Shown: positions 1 through 6,901 of the stretch, piece by piece
Numbering within the stretch: the stretch's first letter is position 1
Layout: each line of letters begins with the position of its first letter
Origin: Methyloglobulus sp.
GTDB lineage: Bacteria; Pseudomonadota; Gammaproteobacteria; Methylococcales; Methylomonadaceae
Length of the DNA stretch: 9,234 bases
Reading direction: 5' to 3'
Assembly: GCA_013140405.1 (NCBI GenBank)
Contig: JABFSV010000359.1
Location: 1-9,234 of the forward strand
Notes under the pieces: generated by a model
Database searches by the model: none
Seen by the model: the letters and a program-made list of their open reading frames with translations, nothing else
Told to the model about the DNA's origin: nothing
Made by a program: the position numbers and the translations under genes

Positions 1-45
1 CAATTCTGTGACTTTTGTCGAAATAGCTTCAGGTAATTTTTTCAT
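1..45 (-). CDS. N-terminal fragment of an unidentified gene, cut by the window edge
   Basis: An ATG at 45..43 on the minus strand opens a frame that runs off the left edge after 15 codons, reading MKKLPEAISTKVTEL. The start is supported by a GGAG ribosome binding site eight bases upstream. The charged, lysine-rich N-terminus shows no signal peptide or membrane segment in what is visible. Fifteen residues are too few to name a family. It lies downstream of the AlkB operon on the same strand but is separated by 311 bases that hold a probable terminator, so it is likely its own transcription unit. I am fairly sure a gene starts here and have no view on its function. Confidence 0.55.
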   Translation of the reverse strand, partial: MKKLPEAISTKVTEL

Positions 46-53
46 AGCCACAA

Positions 54-57
54 CTCC
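54..57 (-). promoter_or_regulatory. Ribosome binding site of the left-edge gene
   Basis: On the minus strand the sequence reads GGAG, followed by eight bases and then ATG. This is near-ideal Shine-Dalgarno spacing and is the main reason for calling a gene start at 45. Confidence 0.55.
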
Positions 58-187
58 GTTTTTTCGTTGGGTTCGATTAGGTTTAATAAGGTCGAAACCA
101 CAGTGTGTCTATAATTCCGCTCAATTTTTAAATATAAAAAAGTCGATTACCTGGTTTTGAAACTGTGTTCATTTCGTCAATGAATCC

Positions 188-225
188 GCCTTCACAGCAT
201 GGGGTATATTGTGAGGCAAATTTTT
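188..225 (+). terminator. Hairpin plus T-run, possible plus-strand terminator
   Basis: Bases 188-196 (GCCTTCACA) pair with 210-217 (TGTGAGGC) as an eight-pair stem with one bulged T at 192 and a 13-base loop. On the plus strand it is followed by AAATTTTT, the pattern of a factor-independent terminator. No plus-strand gene precedes it, so it would end an unrecognised short transcript or serve another purpose. On the minus strand no U-tract follows, so it would act there only as leader structure. Confidence 0.35.
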
Positions 226-296
226 CGGGATGTAATGGGAGAACTGTGGGAGTTTTTTGTGTGCTGCGTAAACTTAAAAACTGGCGCTTTGAAAAT

Positions 297-327
297 TAGA
301 CAAGTCCGGCACGAACGGACTAATCTA
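297..327 (-). terminator. Probable terminator of the carbamoyltransferase-oxidase-AlkB operon
   Basis: AGTCCG at 303-308 pairs with CGGACT at 316-321 around a seven-base loop. Beyond a two-by-two internal loop the stem continues with TAGA (297-300) pairing TCTA (324-327). It starts about 30 bases past the AlkB stop codon, and on the minus strand the stem is followed by ATTTTC. The U-tract is short, so termination may be partial or Rho-assisted. Position and stem are seen directly; function is inferred. Confidence 0.5.
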
Positions 328-356
328 CATAAAAGGTTGTAAGGTTAAAAATTGAT

Positions 357-1403
357 TTATGAGAGCTGCTTATGGTGGAAATTTTTTAATTCCTGCACGG
401 CCATTTTTTGGTAGGAAGCGTTATTGAGTTTAACCCACAAATTCATCACAAAATAACCATAAGGCAGTTTTGGGCCTTGCTCGGAATAGGCAATTTCATG
501 GAAATGTTTGTTCTCGTCTTCATGATGCCCAATATGATGAGGAAGGCCGATTAGGGCGTATCGGCTCAGCCAGGAGTGGCTAACCCAGCCGTAAGTTTTG
601 CCAAATTGCCCGTTTTCCAAACCCCAATGTTGAAAATAATTCACGGTTTCGAGAATACGGACGGCGGCGATGGCTTGGTAGATAAACATGACCGTAGCCA
701 ACCAGCCAAAATGGATAATGATAAAAATCAGTAGCGCGAGTTCGATTAGCAAACCTTGAAATACTTGATTATGGATGATGCCATGCTGATTTGGATCAAG
801 GGCTAGCCGATCTTGTTCTGAGTGCCACGCATAACGCAAATAACCCAGATAAACCCGTCGCCAGTAGTCCTTAAAATTCTCGCCCAATTTTGCCGTGGCT
901 ATGTCATCAGGCATACTCAAGTTAAGATGATGTCCACGTTTGTGGGCAATAACAAAATGTTCATAACAAACAGTGCATAACAGTAACCGGCCTAGCAGTT
1001 GCAGGGTGGTTTGTGGGCGGTGGATTAATTCATGGGCTACCACAATTCCAGAAGTGCCAGAACTTGTACCTACTAAAAAGCGGATGGCAACCAGGTTAAC
1101 GAGGCTGATGACAATATCGTTATAAGATTCCCAACGCAGTTGGGTTATATAGTCCAACATCAAGATGATGTTTGCGAATTGCAGAAAAGTCAGGGTGTAC
1201 AAGATGCCGTCATAGAACTGCGCTGAATATTTCTCGGTAGTTTCTGGCTTAAAATCAGGACTAAGCCAGTCTGCCAGCAATATCAACCAGAAAGGGATAG
1301 TCCAAGCCAAGGTGCTGGCAATACCATGCAATCCAGTTATCAGAAACAATAACGTGCTGATCGGCAGGATAAAGCACAGTAAATGCTTGGATCGACTGAA
1401 CAT
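357..1403 (-). CDS. AlkB-like membrane diiron monooxygenase (alkane 1-monooxygenase / fatty acid desaturase superfamily)
   Basis: An integral membrane non-haem diiron enzyme, expected to hydroxylate a hydrophobic substrate using O2 and electrons from a rubredoxin-type partner not encoded here. Residues below are counted from ATG 1403 (348 aa). AlkB-type boxes appear in order: HELIHR (124-129), HKRGHH (154-159) followed by a PxDxAxAxxGE tract (165-175) as in AlkB, the NYFQHWGL version of the NYxEHYGL motif (255-262), and a final HHIGHH box (289-294) near the C-terminus. Hydrophobic segments near 8-28, 31-45, 68-84, 97-112, 135-151 and 218-250 fit the family. Divergent points: the Glu before the second box is Ala153, and the HYG motif has Gln258 and Trp260. 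It is the last gene of the operon, about 55 bases after the oxidase. A GTG directly precedes the ATG and could be used; neither has a clear ribosome binding site. Family certain, substrate unknown. Confidence 0.85.
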   Translation of the reverse strand: MFSRSKHLLCFILPISTLLFLITGLHGIASTLAWTIPFWLILLADWLSPDFKPETTEKYSAQFYDGILYTLTFLQFANIILMLDYITQLRWESYNDIVISLVNLVAIRFLVGTSSGTSGIVVAHELIHRPQTTLQLLGRLLLCTVCYEHFVIAHKRGHHLNLSMPDDIATAKLGENFKDYWRRVYLGYLRYAWHSEQDRLALDPNQHGIIHNQVFQGLLIELALLIFIIIHFGWLATVMFIYQAIAAVRILETVNYFQHWGLENGQFGKTYGWVSHSWLSRYALIGLPHHIGHHEDENKHFHEIAYSEQGPKLPYGYFVMNLWVKLNNASYQKMAVQELKNFHHKQLS

Positions 1404-1458
1404 CACAGTTGCACTGCAATGTTAGAATAATAAATGATTAACATAATGATAGTGCCTT

Positions 1459-3678
1459 CTAATAATTGTTATTAGCACGCGGGCGTTTCAAAAGATAATG
1501 CCCGATTAGCGAAAATTTAAAGCGATTGCTTACAGTTTGTAAAGAACAATAACCTGAATATATCCGTCGCCAATGGTCCTGCATAATTTGTTCACCATAA
1601 CAGGCCGAAACTTCATCAAGATACGTTTGTATGGCTTTAATAGCCAAGGCTGAATGGCCTGACGACAGGTTATCAATGGATGTGTGGACATCAACGATAG
1701 CAGGGTTAATACCCCAAAACTTGAGTTCTTCCGACAAACGCAGGTACACCCTACCCAAGCCGCTGATTTCGATAGCCATATTCAAGCCCAATAGTTCAGG
1801 CAAAAATGCACTGGGGAATTTGGAAATAGCCATCAGATACACGGGAATATCGAAAGCGCTGCTGATAAAACCAGGATGATTGGTAAAGTCTTTGTCGTAA
1901 ATCGGCGGCAATTTGATAGCCAAGCTATTGAGCAACGCCTGATAAATATGGGGATGATTTTGCGTTAGGATGCCATTACCCGTTTCGTCTTCGTAAATCT
2001 TTTGGAGCAACGAACCAATCGTATGGCTGGAATAGTAATCTAGTTGCTGGCTGCCTTGTAGCCAACTGCCGTCAGTCAAAATTGTGGGAGCAAACTGTTC
2101 AATTCCCCACACGTAAGCGCTTTTGGATAATTTGGGTTTTTTGTTTAGTGGCTTATAAGTATCGACTTCGTGCTGGTAAATCGACTTGATATAGCCTTCA
2201 AATGCTTGGTGGGAATATTGGCGGAAAGGCAGGCGATTGAAGAATGTTGCCATAGCCAAAACTCGGTTTACTTTGTGTTTAGCGGCAGGCAATACCTCAG
2301 GGTAAAGGTCATTGTTGACCATATAATAGTAAAATTCTTTATTACTTAGGCTGTTGTAGTTGACCTGCGCTAAGTCGTTAACATCTTGCTGTGCTTCAGC
2401 TTTGGCAAGTTGGGGGGCAGGATTATTGGTAATGCTCTTTAAGCCGACCTTATAATTTGCAGATTTATGTTTTTTACCTTGCGTCAATGCCGGGTTTAAT
2501 TCGGATAACAACCAGTTCTTGAGGATGGTTCTCCCACTGTCATCAAGCACGCCAAACATCGGGCCGTTAAACTCAAATAATTTCAGTAGCTTGCTGTTTT
2601 CTGGCTTGTCTCGGTCAACATACGGCGAATGTAATAAGGTGGCCAGAAAGTTTACGCTCTTGAATGGTGTTTCCTTAAACCAGTCGTCGATTGTTTTACT
2701 TCCCAGTCGAATTTTACCGTGGTGGCCTATGGCATGAGGGATTAGCGTTGAAAGCAATTGCTCCACCGATTGCCGAGGTGACAGGATGGTGTGTACCTGT
2801 GTATTGATCCGGTGGTCGCAGCATTCAAGCTGTTGTTGATGCAACCAAAATCCCGTTTGTATCCGCAGCCACAAATCGTCGGCTTGTTTGCTAAATTCAC
2901 CTAGATAAGCCTTGATAATGGCTGCAATATGGGTAAGTTCCTGCTTGCGCCGGTCACTTCTGGACGTTAGAAAACCTGGAAGTTTAAGGTTGTCACCGTC
3001 AGGAAAAAACTGCTCCAGTAAACTTTGCGATTGGCAATAAGACAACGTAAACCCCAGGATTTCTGGAAAAAACACCCTAGGAAACTGCGCCAAAGCCAGT
3101 TGGATTGCGGCAAAATCGAAAATCTCATCGCCTATATCGGTTTGTTTTGCGAAAGCTAAGGTATGCAAGGCAGGTAACTCAATGCCTGATGAAAGCAAAT
3201 AGGCGTGATAGATTTCCCTGCTTTTGGCAATACCCTGGTTGCCTGCCGTTAACTGCAAGTACATCGCCATCAGGTCAATCGCCAACGGAGACTGGCTAGT
3301 AACCGTTTGCGTAATCGTCGCTAACCAGCTTGGTTCGGTAAAATAAATAGGTGCATATTGCACCAGGAAATCATTTATCGCGGTTTCAGGCAGTGGATAG
3401 GAACGTGTGGATTCTGCGTTTTTAAGCAAATCACCCAAATTAACAGCACTATATTTTTCTCTGAATACATCGGTATATTTTTCTTTAACTGCTTGAAAGT
3501 TCTGCTTTAAGTAATGATATGCCCTGGGCAGGGCGTTGTAATGTTCGCTGATATGAATCAACGTATAAAACAAGTCGCGGCTATTGCCTTGATAATCCCG
3601 AGCAGCCGTATGAGCCGATTTAGAAAAAATCAGCTGTAGGCTTGGCTCTAAAGCAAGATTTAGCTCATTCGACTTCAT
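1459..3678 (-). CDS. Tandem-domain haem-oxygenase-like diiron oxidase (iron-containing redox enzyme family)
   Basis: A 739-residue soluble protein with no signal peptide or membrane helix. The C-terminal part (about 525-715) matches the iron-containing redox enzyme / haem-oxygenase-like diiron oxidase fold, whose relatives include CADD, UndA and SznF. Likely ligands are Glu563 or Glu565 in IYEDETGNG, His575, Glu628 in PELLG, and His665, Asp669 and His675 in the HTSIDN...GH stretch. Residues about 104-280 are a second copy: QYAPIYFTEPSWL (107-119) aligns with QFAPTILTDGSWL (528-540), and PEILG (205-209) with PELLG (627-631). In that copy only Glu206 remains; the others align with Leu141/Leu143, Ser153, Leu237, Ser241 and Glu247. 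Known members hydroxylate, desaturate or cleave C-C bonds, so the reaction cannot be stated. The start overlaps the carbamoyltransferase by 14 bases without a clear Shine-Dalgarno, suggesting translational coupling; no other Met lies in the first 130 residues. Length is well above the usual single-domain size. Confidence 0.75.
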   Translation of the reverse strand: MKSNELNLALEPSLQLIFSKSAHTAARDYQGNSRDLFYTLIHISEHYNALPRAYHYLKQNFQAVKEKYTDVFREKYSAVNLGDLLKNAESTRSYPLPETAINDFLVQYAPIYFTEPSWLATITQTVTSQSPLAIDLMAMYLQLTAGNQGIAKSREIYHAYLLSSGIELPALHTLAFAKQTDIGDEIFDFAAIQLALAQFPRVFFPEILGFTLSYCQSQSLLEQFFPDGDNLKLPGFLTSRSDRRKQELTHIAAIIKAYLGEFSKQADDLWLRIQTGFWLHQQQLECCDHRINTQVHTILSPRQSVEQLLSTLIPHAIGHHGKIRLGSKTIDDWFKETPFKSVNFLATLLHSPYVDRDKPENSKLLKLFEFNGPMFGVLDDSGRTILKNWLLSELNPALTQGKKHKSANYKVGLKSITNNPAPQLAKAEAQQDVNDLAQVNYNSLSNKEFYYYMVNNDLYPEVLPAAKHKVNRVLAMATFFNRLPFRQYSHQAFEGYIKSIYQHEVDTYKPLNKKPKLSKSAYVWGIEQFAPTILTDGSWLQGSQQLDYYSSHTIGSLLQKIYEDETGNGILTQNHPHIYQALLNSLAIKLPPIYDKDFTNHPGFISSAFDIPVYLMAISKFPSAFLPELLGLNMAIEISGLGRVYLRLSEELKFWGINPAIVDVHTSIDNLSSGHSALAIKAIQTYLDEVSACYGEQIMQDHWRRIYSGYCSLQTVSNRFKFSLIGHYLLKRPRANNNY

Positions 3679-5422
3679 TGCGGGGTTTAGTGATTAAATA
3701 ATCATTGACTACCAGCACATCCAAGCCAGTAGTCATAAATACCGTGAGTGCGTCTTCCAGACTATGCACCAGGGGTTTGCCCATTATATTAAAGCTGGTA
3801 TTGAGCAACACAGGGACTTGGGTAAGCTGATAAAACGCTTGGATTAACTCATAAAAACGCGGATTCCATTCCCTTTTGACCGTTTGCAGCCGTCCAGTTC
3901 CATCGACATGGCAAGTTGCGGCAATTTTATTCTGCATGGTTTTGCGGATTTTCAGGGTTTTATCCATGTAGGGCGATTCGTGGTAGTTTTCGAAATAGCC
4001 GTCGCCGTGTTCATGCAGGATGGAAGGCGCAAATGGGCGGAACATTTCCCGAAACTTGACCTTTTCGTTGATTAAATCCTGCATCTTTGCATCTCTTGGA
4101 TCGGCAAGAATAGACCGATTACCCAATGCCCGTGGCCCATATTCAGCACGGCCTTGCACCCAACCGACCAATTTCCCCTCAGCCAATAACCGGGCAGTTT
4201 CTGCGATAATGCTGTCCGGCAAGCGCTGGATGTTGAGTGACTTATTAAATCGGATCAAACGTTCTACCGCATCATCCTTGATCGTCGAACCCGTATATGG
4301 TGTTTGCAGTTGTGGCGGTTTTATCTGTTTCGGTAAATCTTCATGATATGCCAACCACGCCGCACCCAAAGCACAGCCGTCATCAGCAGGGGCGGAGGGA
4401 ATAAACACCTGTTTGAACTCAGTACGCTGGGTGATCTGTCCGTTAAAAGACGAATTCAAGGCGCAACCGCCCGCTAAAGCCAGATTTTCACATTGGTTAA
4501 CTTTACGTAAATGGGACAATAATTGCGTCACCAAATCAGCAAAGAACGCCTGTCCGGTATAAGCGACATCCGCCAGTTCTTCCAATGTACTGTCGGGGCG
4601 TTGCATGAATTCGTCCAGTTTGGCGAGTTGTTCAAACAATTTTTCAGAAAGATGTGTGCAATCAAAGCCGTTGACCGCAATAATAGAACTGAGTAGGTCG
4701 TACAATTTTTGGTTGAGCTTGCCGTAAGAAGCCAAGCCCATGACTTTCCATTCCTCACCTTTAAGCCAATCAAACCCACATAACTCGGTGATTTTCATGT
4801 AATACAGGCCTAGGCTGGCTTTGCTTAAGCCTTTGGCTTCGTGGATTTGTTCGAGTTTCCGGTTGCGGTAGCGGTAAAACGCTATCGAGCCATTTTCACC
4901 GTAAGAATCAATCACCGCACAAGCGGCCTCCTCAAACGGACTGGCATAACAGGCCATTGCCGCATGAGTAAGGTGGTGGTCGTAATCCTTAAACGCAATG
5001 GCACAATCTGGGTAAACTACCTGAATAATCCGCACCAAATTCAGCCCTGCACGTTCTATGCTGCTGCTTTGGCAGGCCATCATGTGGTGCAATTGGTAAT
5101 TGGGTAGCGGCGAGTGCAGTTTTTTGATACCCGTTTTCAATAAACCGGGTGCAGACAAAAAGCCCAGTTTCTTGACGATATTTTCGTATATCGGGCGCTT
5201 TTTCCGCCAATTGCTGGCAATAACAATTTTTTTAGGATTAGGGCAATGTTGTTCCAGGAGTTCAGGGATGCGGAACAACTGGTCGGGTTCGCAATTAAGC
5301 GCACGTTTGTTCTGCAAAAACCGTTCCGTCGCCTCGGCAAACAACACTTCACCCTCCTCGCTAACAATAGCCAAGGCGGAATCGTGATAAGTGACCGATA
5401 GCCCTATATAATAGGTAGACAT
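3665..5422 (-). CDS. O-carbamoyltransferase, NodU/CmcH/TobZ family
   Basis: A cytoplasmic enzyme predicted to move a carbamoyl group from carbamoyl phosphate, through carbamoyl-adenylate, onto a hydroxyl of a small molecule. All 585 residues fit the family's usual size. The N-terminal Kae1-like domain carries IGLSVTYHDSALAIV (6-20), the metal-binding HHLTH (149-153) with VIDSYGE (170-176), GGCALN (318-323) and PADDGCALGAA (345-355). The C-terminal YrdC-like domain holds GRAEYGPRALGNRS (424-437), FREMFRPFAPSI (458-469) and VLLNTSFN (538-545). No key motif is missing. It is the first gene of the operon: 266 bases separate it from the divergent channel gene, and its 3' end overlaps the diiron oxidase. 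On the minus strand GAAGGG lies ten bases before ATG 5422. Members act on antibiotics, nodulation factors and related compounds; the acceptor here is unknown but was probably made or modified by the two oxygenases downstream. Confidence 0.9.
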   Translation of the reverse strand: MSTYYIGLSVTYHDSALAIVSEEGEVLFAEATERFLQNKRALNCEPDQLFRIPELLEQHCPNPKKIVIASNWRKKRPIYENIVKKLGFLSAPGLLKTGIKKLHSPLPNYQLHHMMACQSSSIERAGLNLVRIIQVVYPDCAIAFKDYDHHLTHAAMACYASPFEEAACAVIDSYGENGSIAFYRYRNRKLEQIHEAKGLSKASLGLYYMKITELCGFDWLKGEEWKVMGLASYGKLNQKLYDLLSSIIAVNGFDCTHLSEKLFEQLAKLDEFMQRPDSTLEELADVAYTGQAFFADLVTQLLSHLRKVNQCENLALAGGCALNSSFNGQITQRTEFKQVFIPSAPADDGCALGAAWLAYHEDLPKQIKPPQLQTPYTGSTIKDDAVERLIRFNKSLNIQRLPDSIIAETARLLAEGKLVGWVQGRAEYGPRALGNRSILADPRDAKMQDLINEKVKFREMFRPFAPSILHEHGDGYFENYHESPYMDKTLKIRKTMQNKIAATCHVDGTGRLQTVKREWNPRFYELIQAFYQLTQVPVLLNTSFNIMGKPLVHSLEDALTVFMTTGLDVLVVNDYLITKPRNEVE

Positions 5423-5456
5423 GCAGTTTTTGCCCTTCGCTCGTGTGCAGATTTTT

Positions 5457-5497
5457 TATTAGGCAGTATAGGTTTTTTAGCTTACTTCGACCTAATA
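5457..5497. repeat. Spaced inverted repeat TATTAGG / CCTAATA in the divergent promoter region
   Basis: TATTAGG at 5457-5463 is the exact reverse complement of CCTAATA at 5491-5497, with 27 bases between the arms. The left arm directly abuts the possible -10 box of the minus-strand operon. This could be an operator for a dimeric regulator, but a seven-base match at this distance can also arise by chance in AT-rich DNA. Confidence 0.25.
5465..5470 (-). promoter_or_regulatory. Possible -10 box of the carbamoyltransferase operon
   Basis: The minus strand reads TATACT about 43 bases before the carbamoyltransferase start. No good -35 hexamer lies 16-18 bases further upstream (AGGTCG or TAGGTC at best), so an activator may be needed or the call may be wrong. 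Confidence 0.3.
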
Positions 5498-5688
5498 CTT
5501 CTTCGCCCTTTGTTGTAACGACTTTATGCAAGTTGATTGAAGCCTTGTCAAATAGATTTCGCTAAGACTGCTAAAATAGGCTGGGCAGTTACCATATAGA
5601 ACGCTGCTAGTTATCCAATTAACAATAACTACCAAAACATTTCACGTCGCTCATTGCTAATTGTTTATCCATTTTTAAATCGGCAAAT

Positions 5689-6114
5689 ATGATATTTACC
5701 CTTATTATTAATAGCATACTTGTTGCCCTCGCCGTCTTGATCCATTTTGAGGCGCTTAACCTATTATCCGGCCTTATACCCAGGCTTAATGTTAAGCACC
5801 GCCTTCGCGTGCTGTTTGGTGTTTTTGGGGCTTTATTTGCCCACGTTATCGAAATCTGGCTATTTGCCTTTGCCTATTATTTTAAGATACGCTCTGGCTA
5901 CTTCGGCACTTTGGAAGGCCATTTCAACAACAGCCTGATGGATTGCAGTTACTTTTCCTTCACTAGCTATACTTCGCTTGGTGTCGGAGACATAGTGCCT
6001 ACCGGCGATATCCGATTTTTGACTGGGCTGGAAGCACTGACGGGATTGGTTTTGATCGCCTGGACAGCTTCTTTTATGTTCCTGGAAATGCAGAAATTGT
6101 GGAAGGATAAGTGA
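5689..6114 (+). CDS. Small potassium-channel-like membrane protein (Ion_trans_2 / two-pore-domain type)
   Basis: A 141-residue inner-membrane protein with three hydrophobic segments, at about 2-28, 39-65 and 108-133. Between the last two lies a pore loop (about 85-96) and the sequence TSLGVGD (95-101), a variant of the TVGYGD potassium selectivity filter. The arrangement helix, pore loop, helix is that of ion channel domain proteins, with one extra N-terminal helix and no cytoplasmic RCK or cyclic-nucleotide domain. With Leu and Val around the first filter Gly, ion selectivity cannot be assumed. Charged arginines (32-40) sit between helices 1 and 2. The gene diverges from the carbamoyltransferase operon, and I see no strong ribosome binding site before ATG 5689. 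The next gene is 114 bases downstream, so it is probably expressed alone. Confidence 0.75.
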   Translation: MIFTLIINSILVALAVLIHFEALNLLSGLIPRLNVKHRLRVLFGVFGALFAHVIEIWLFAFAYYFKIRSGYFGTLEGHFNNSLMDCSYFSFTSYTSLGVGDIVPTGDIRFLTGLEALTGLVLIAWTASFMFLEMQKLWKDK

Positions 6115-6128
6115 TGGTAGTTTGCCAA

Positions 6129-6149
6129 ATTAAACGAAGGCCGTTTAGT
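6129..6149 (+). terminator. Hairpin after the channel gene, weak terminator candidate
   Basis: ATTAAACG (6129-6136) pairs with CGTTTAGT (6142-6149), with one G-T wobble, around a five-base loop, starting 14 bases after the channel stop codon. No T-run follows, so it is at best a Rho-assisted or 3'-stabilising stem. Confidence 0.3.
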
Positions 6150-6159
6150 CCGTCAATAT

Positions 6160-6197
6160 CTAAACTGCGGTATTGCACTAAAACAAACCGCTTTTAG
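6160..6197 (+). other. Second hairpin, in the leader of the flavin-binding protein gene
   Basis: CTAAA (6160-6164) and GCGGT (6167-6171) pair with ACCGC (6187-6191) and TTTAG (6193-6197) around a 15-base loop, with a small internal loop between the two stems. It ends 31 bases before ATG 6229. There is no downstream T-run. It could be leader structure or chance pairing. Confidence 0.2.
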
Positions 6198-6228
6198 TCT
6201 CACTCTTATCAACGACTCAGGAAAAACC

Positions 6229-6885
6229 ATGACTGAAATCTACGGCGAACAACATCGGGCTATACAGGCTACATTTGGCACAAAAAATCTGGCTGACCGT
6301 GTCAATGACATTATCGTTGCCGCAGAGATCGCCGATGACAGGAAAGGCTTTATCGAATCGCGGGACATGTTTTTTCTGACCACAATAGACCACAGAGGTT
6401 ATCCCACCTGTTCTTACAAGGGCGGCAATCCTGGCTTTGTAAGGGTACTGGACAGCAAAACGCTGGCATTTCCTAGCTTCGATGGCAACGGCATGTTTCT
6501 CTCAATGGGTAATATAACGGCAAACAACAAAATCGGCATGTTGTTTATCGACTTTGAAACCCCGCACCGACTCCGCATACACGGCACTGCCAGCATTGAC
6601 CCGCACGACCCTTTGATCGCCGAATTTCATGGCGCTCAGTTGGTGGTTAGGGTTGCCGTCATCGAAATATTTGTCAACTGCCCACGCTATATCCATAAAT
6701 ATCAACGTACGGCCACATCAAAATACGTCCCACAAAGTGATTGCATGACACCATCAGCGCAATGGAAACGTATCAATGCAGTGCAAGATGTACTCCCAGA
6801 ACGTGATAAAAACGTCGCAGATACACTCGGCGGGGTTATTACGCCGGAAGAATATGGAGCCATGCTAATGAAGGGTGAAGCTTAA
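6229..6885 (+). CDS. Pyridoxamine 5'-phosphate oxidase-like flavin-binding protein
   Basis: A 218-residue soluble protein of the split-barrel, FMN-binding pyridoxamine-phosphate-oxidase-like family. The core runs from about 43 to 122: RDMFFLTTIDHRGYPTC (45-61), then SYKGGNPGFVRVLD (62-75), LAFPSFDGNGMFLSMGNI (79-96), NNKIGMLFIDF (99-109) and LRIHGTASI (115-123), the usual strand pattern of these proteins. Members reduce or oxidise varied small molecules with a flavin; the true vitamin B6 enzyme is a different branch, so no substrate is given. The C-terminal 60 residues, with Cys151 and Cys172, are an extension found in this subgroup. The start is set by AGGA six bases before the ATG. It converges with the DUF4166 gene across a 16-base gap that shows no terminator hairpin. 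Confidence 0.8.
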   Translation: MTEIYGEQHRAIQATFGTKNLADRVNDIIVAAEIADDRKGFIESRDMFFLTTIDHRGYPTCSYKGGNPGFVRVLDSKTLAFPSFDGNGMFLSMGNITANNKIGMLFIDFETPHRLRIHGTASIDPHDPLIAEFHGAQLVVRVAVIEIFVNCPRYIHKYQRTATSKYVPQSDCMTPSAQWKRINAVQDVLPERDKNVADTLGGVITPEEYGAMLMKGEA

Positions 6886-6901
6886 CAATAACTTGGATTT
6901 T

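Larger units (their letters stand above)
46..356. other. 311-base gene-free spacer
   Basis: This AT-rich spacer separates two minus-strand genes. It should hold the promoter of the left-edge gene and the end of the AlkB operon transcript. Visible elements are a perfect TATAAT on the plus strand at 110-115 without a good -35 box, a bulged seven-pair stem joining 70-76 to 92-99, a stronger hairpin at 188-217 followed on the plus strand by a T-run, and a terminator-like hairpin at 297-327. I find no convincing minus-strand -35/-10 pair and no coding frame with a ribosome binding site. Confidence 0.6.

Noticed and set aside
90..97. AGGTCGAA-type octamer shared between the left spacer and the minus strand near 5485-5493
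   Set aside because: Only about eight bases match, the orientation relative to the genes differs, and two copies are not enough for a regulon motif.
199..342. Plus-strand open frame of 47 codons in the left spacer, beginning MGYIVRQIF
   Set aside because: No ribosome binding site before the ATG, which lies in the loop of a hairpin; the composition is not protein-like and no family is recognisable.
1631..5387. Several open frames of 60-110 codons on either strand within the oxidase and carbamoyltransferase genes
   Set aside because: They lie antisense or out of frame to strong family matches, lack motifs and ribosome binding sites, and are expected by chance.
5545..5577. TTGTCA and TAAAAT as a promoter for the channel gene
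   Set aside because: The hexamers are individually fair but 21 bases apart, beyond the range of an ordinary sigma-70 promoter.
6886..6901. Shared terminator between the convergent flavin-binding and DUF4166 genes
   Set aside because: The 16-base gap has a T-run but no stem could be drawn; any terminator must lie within the coding ends.
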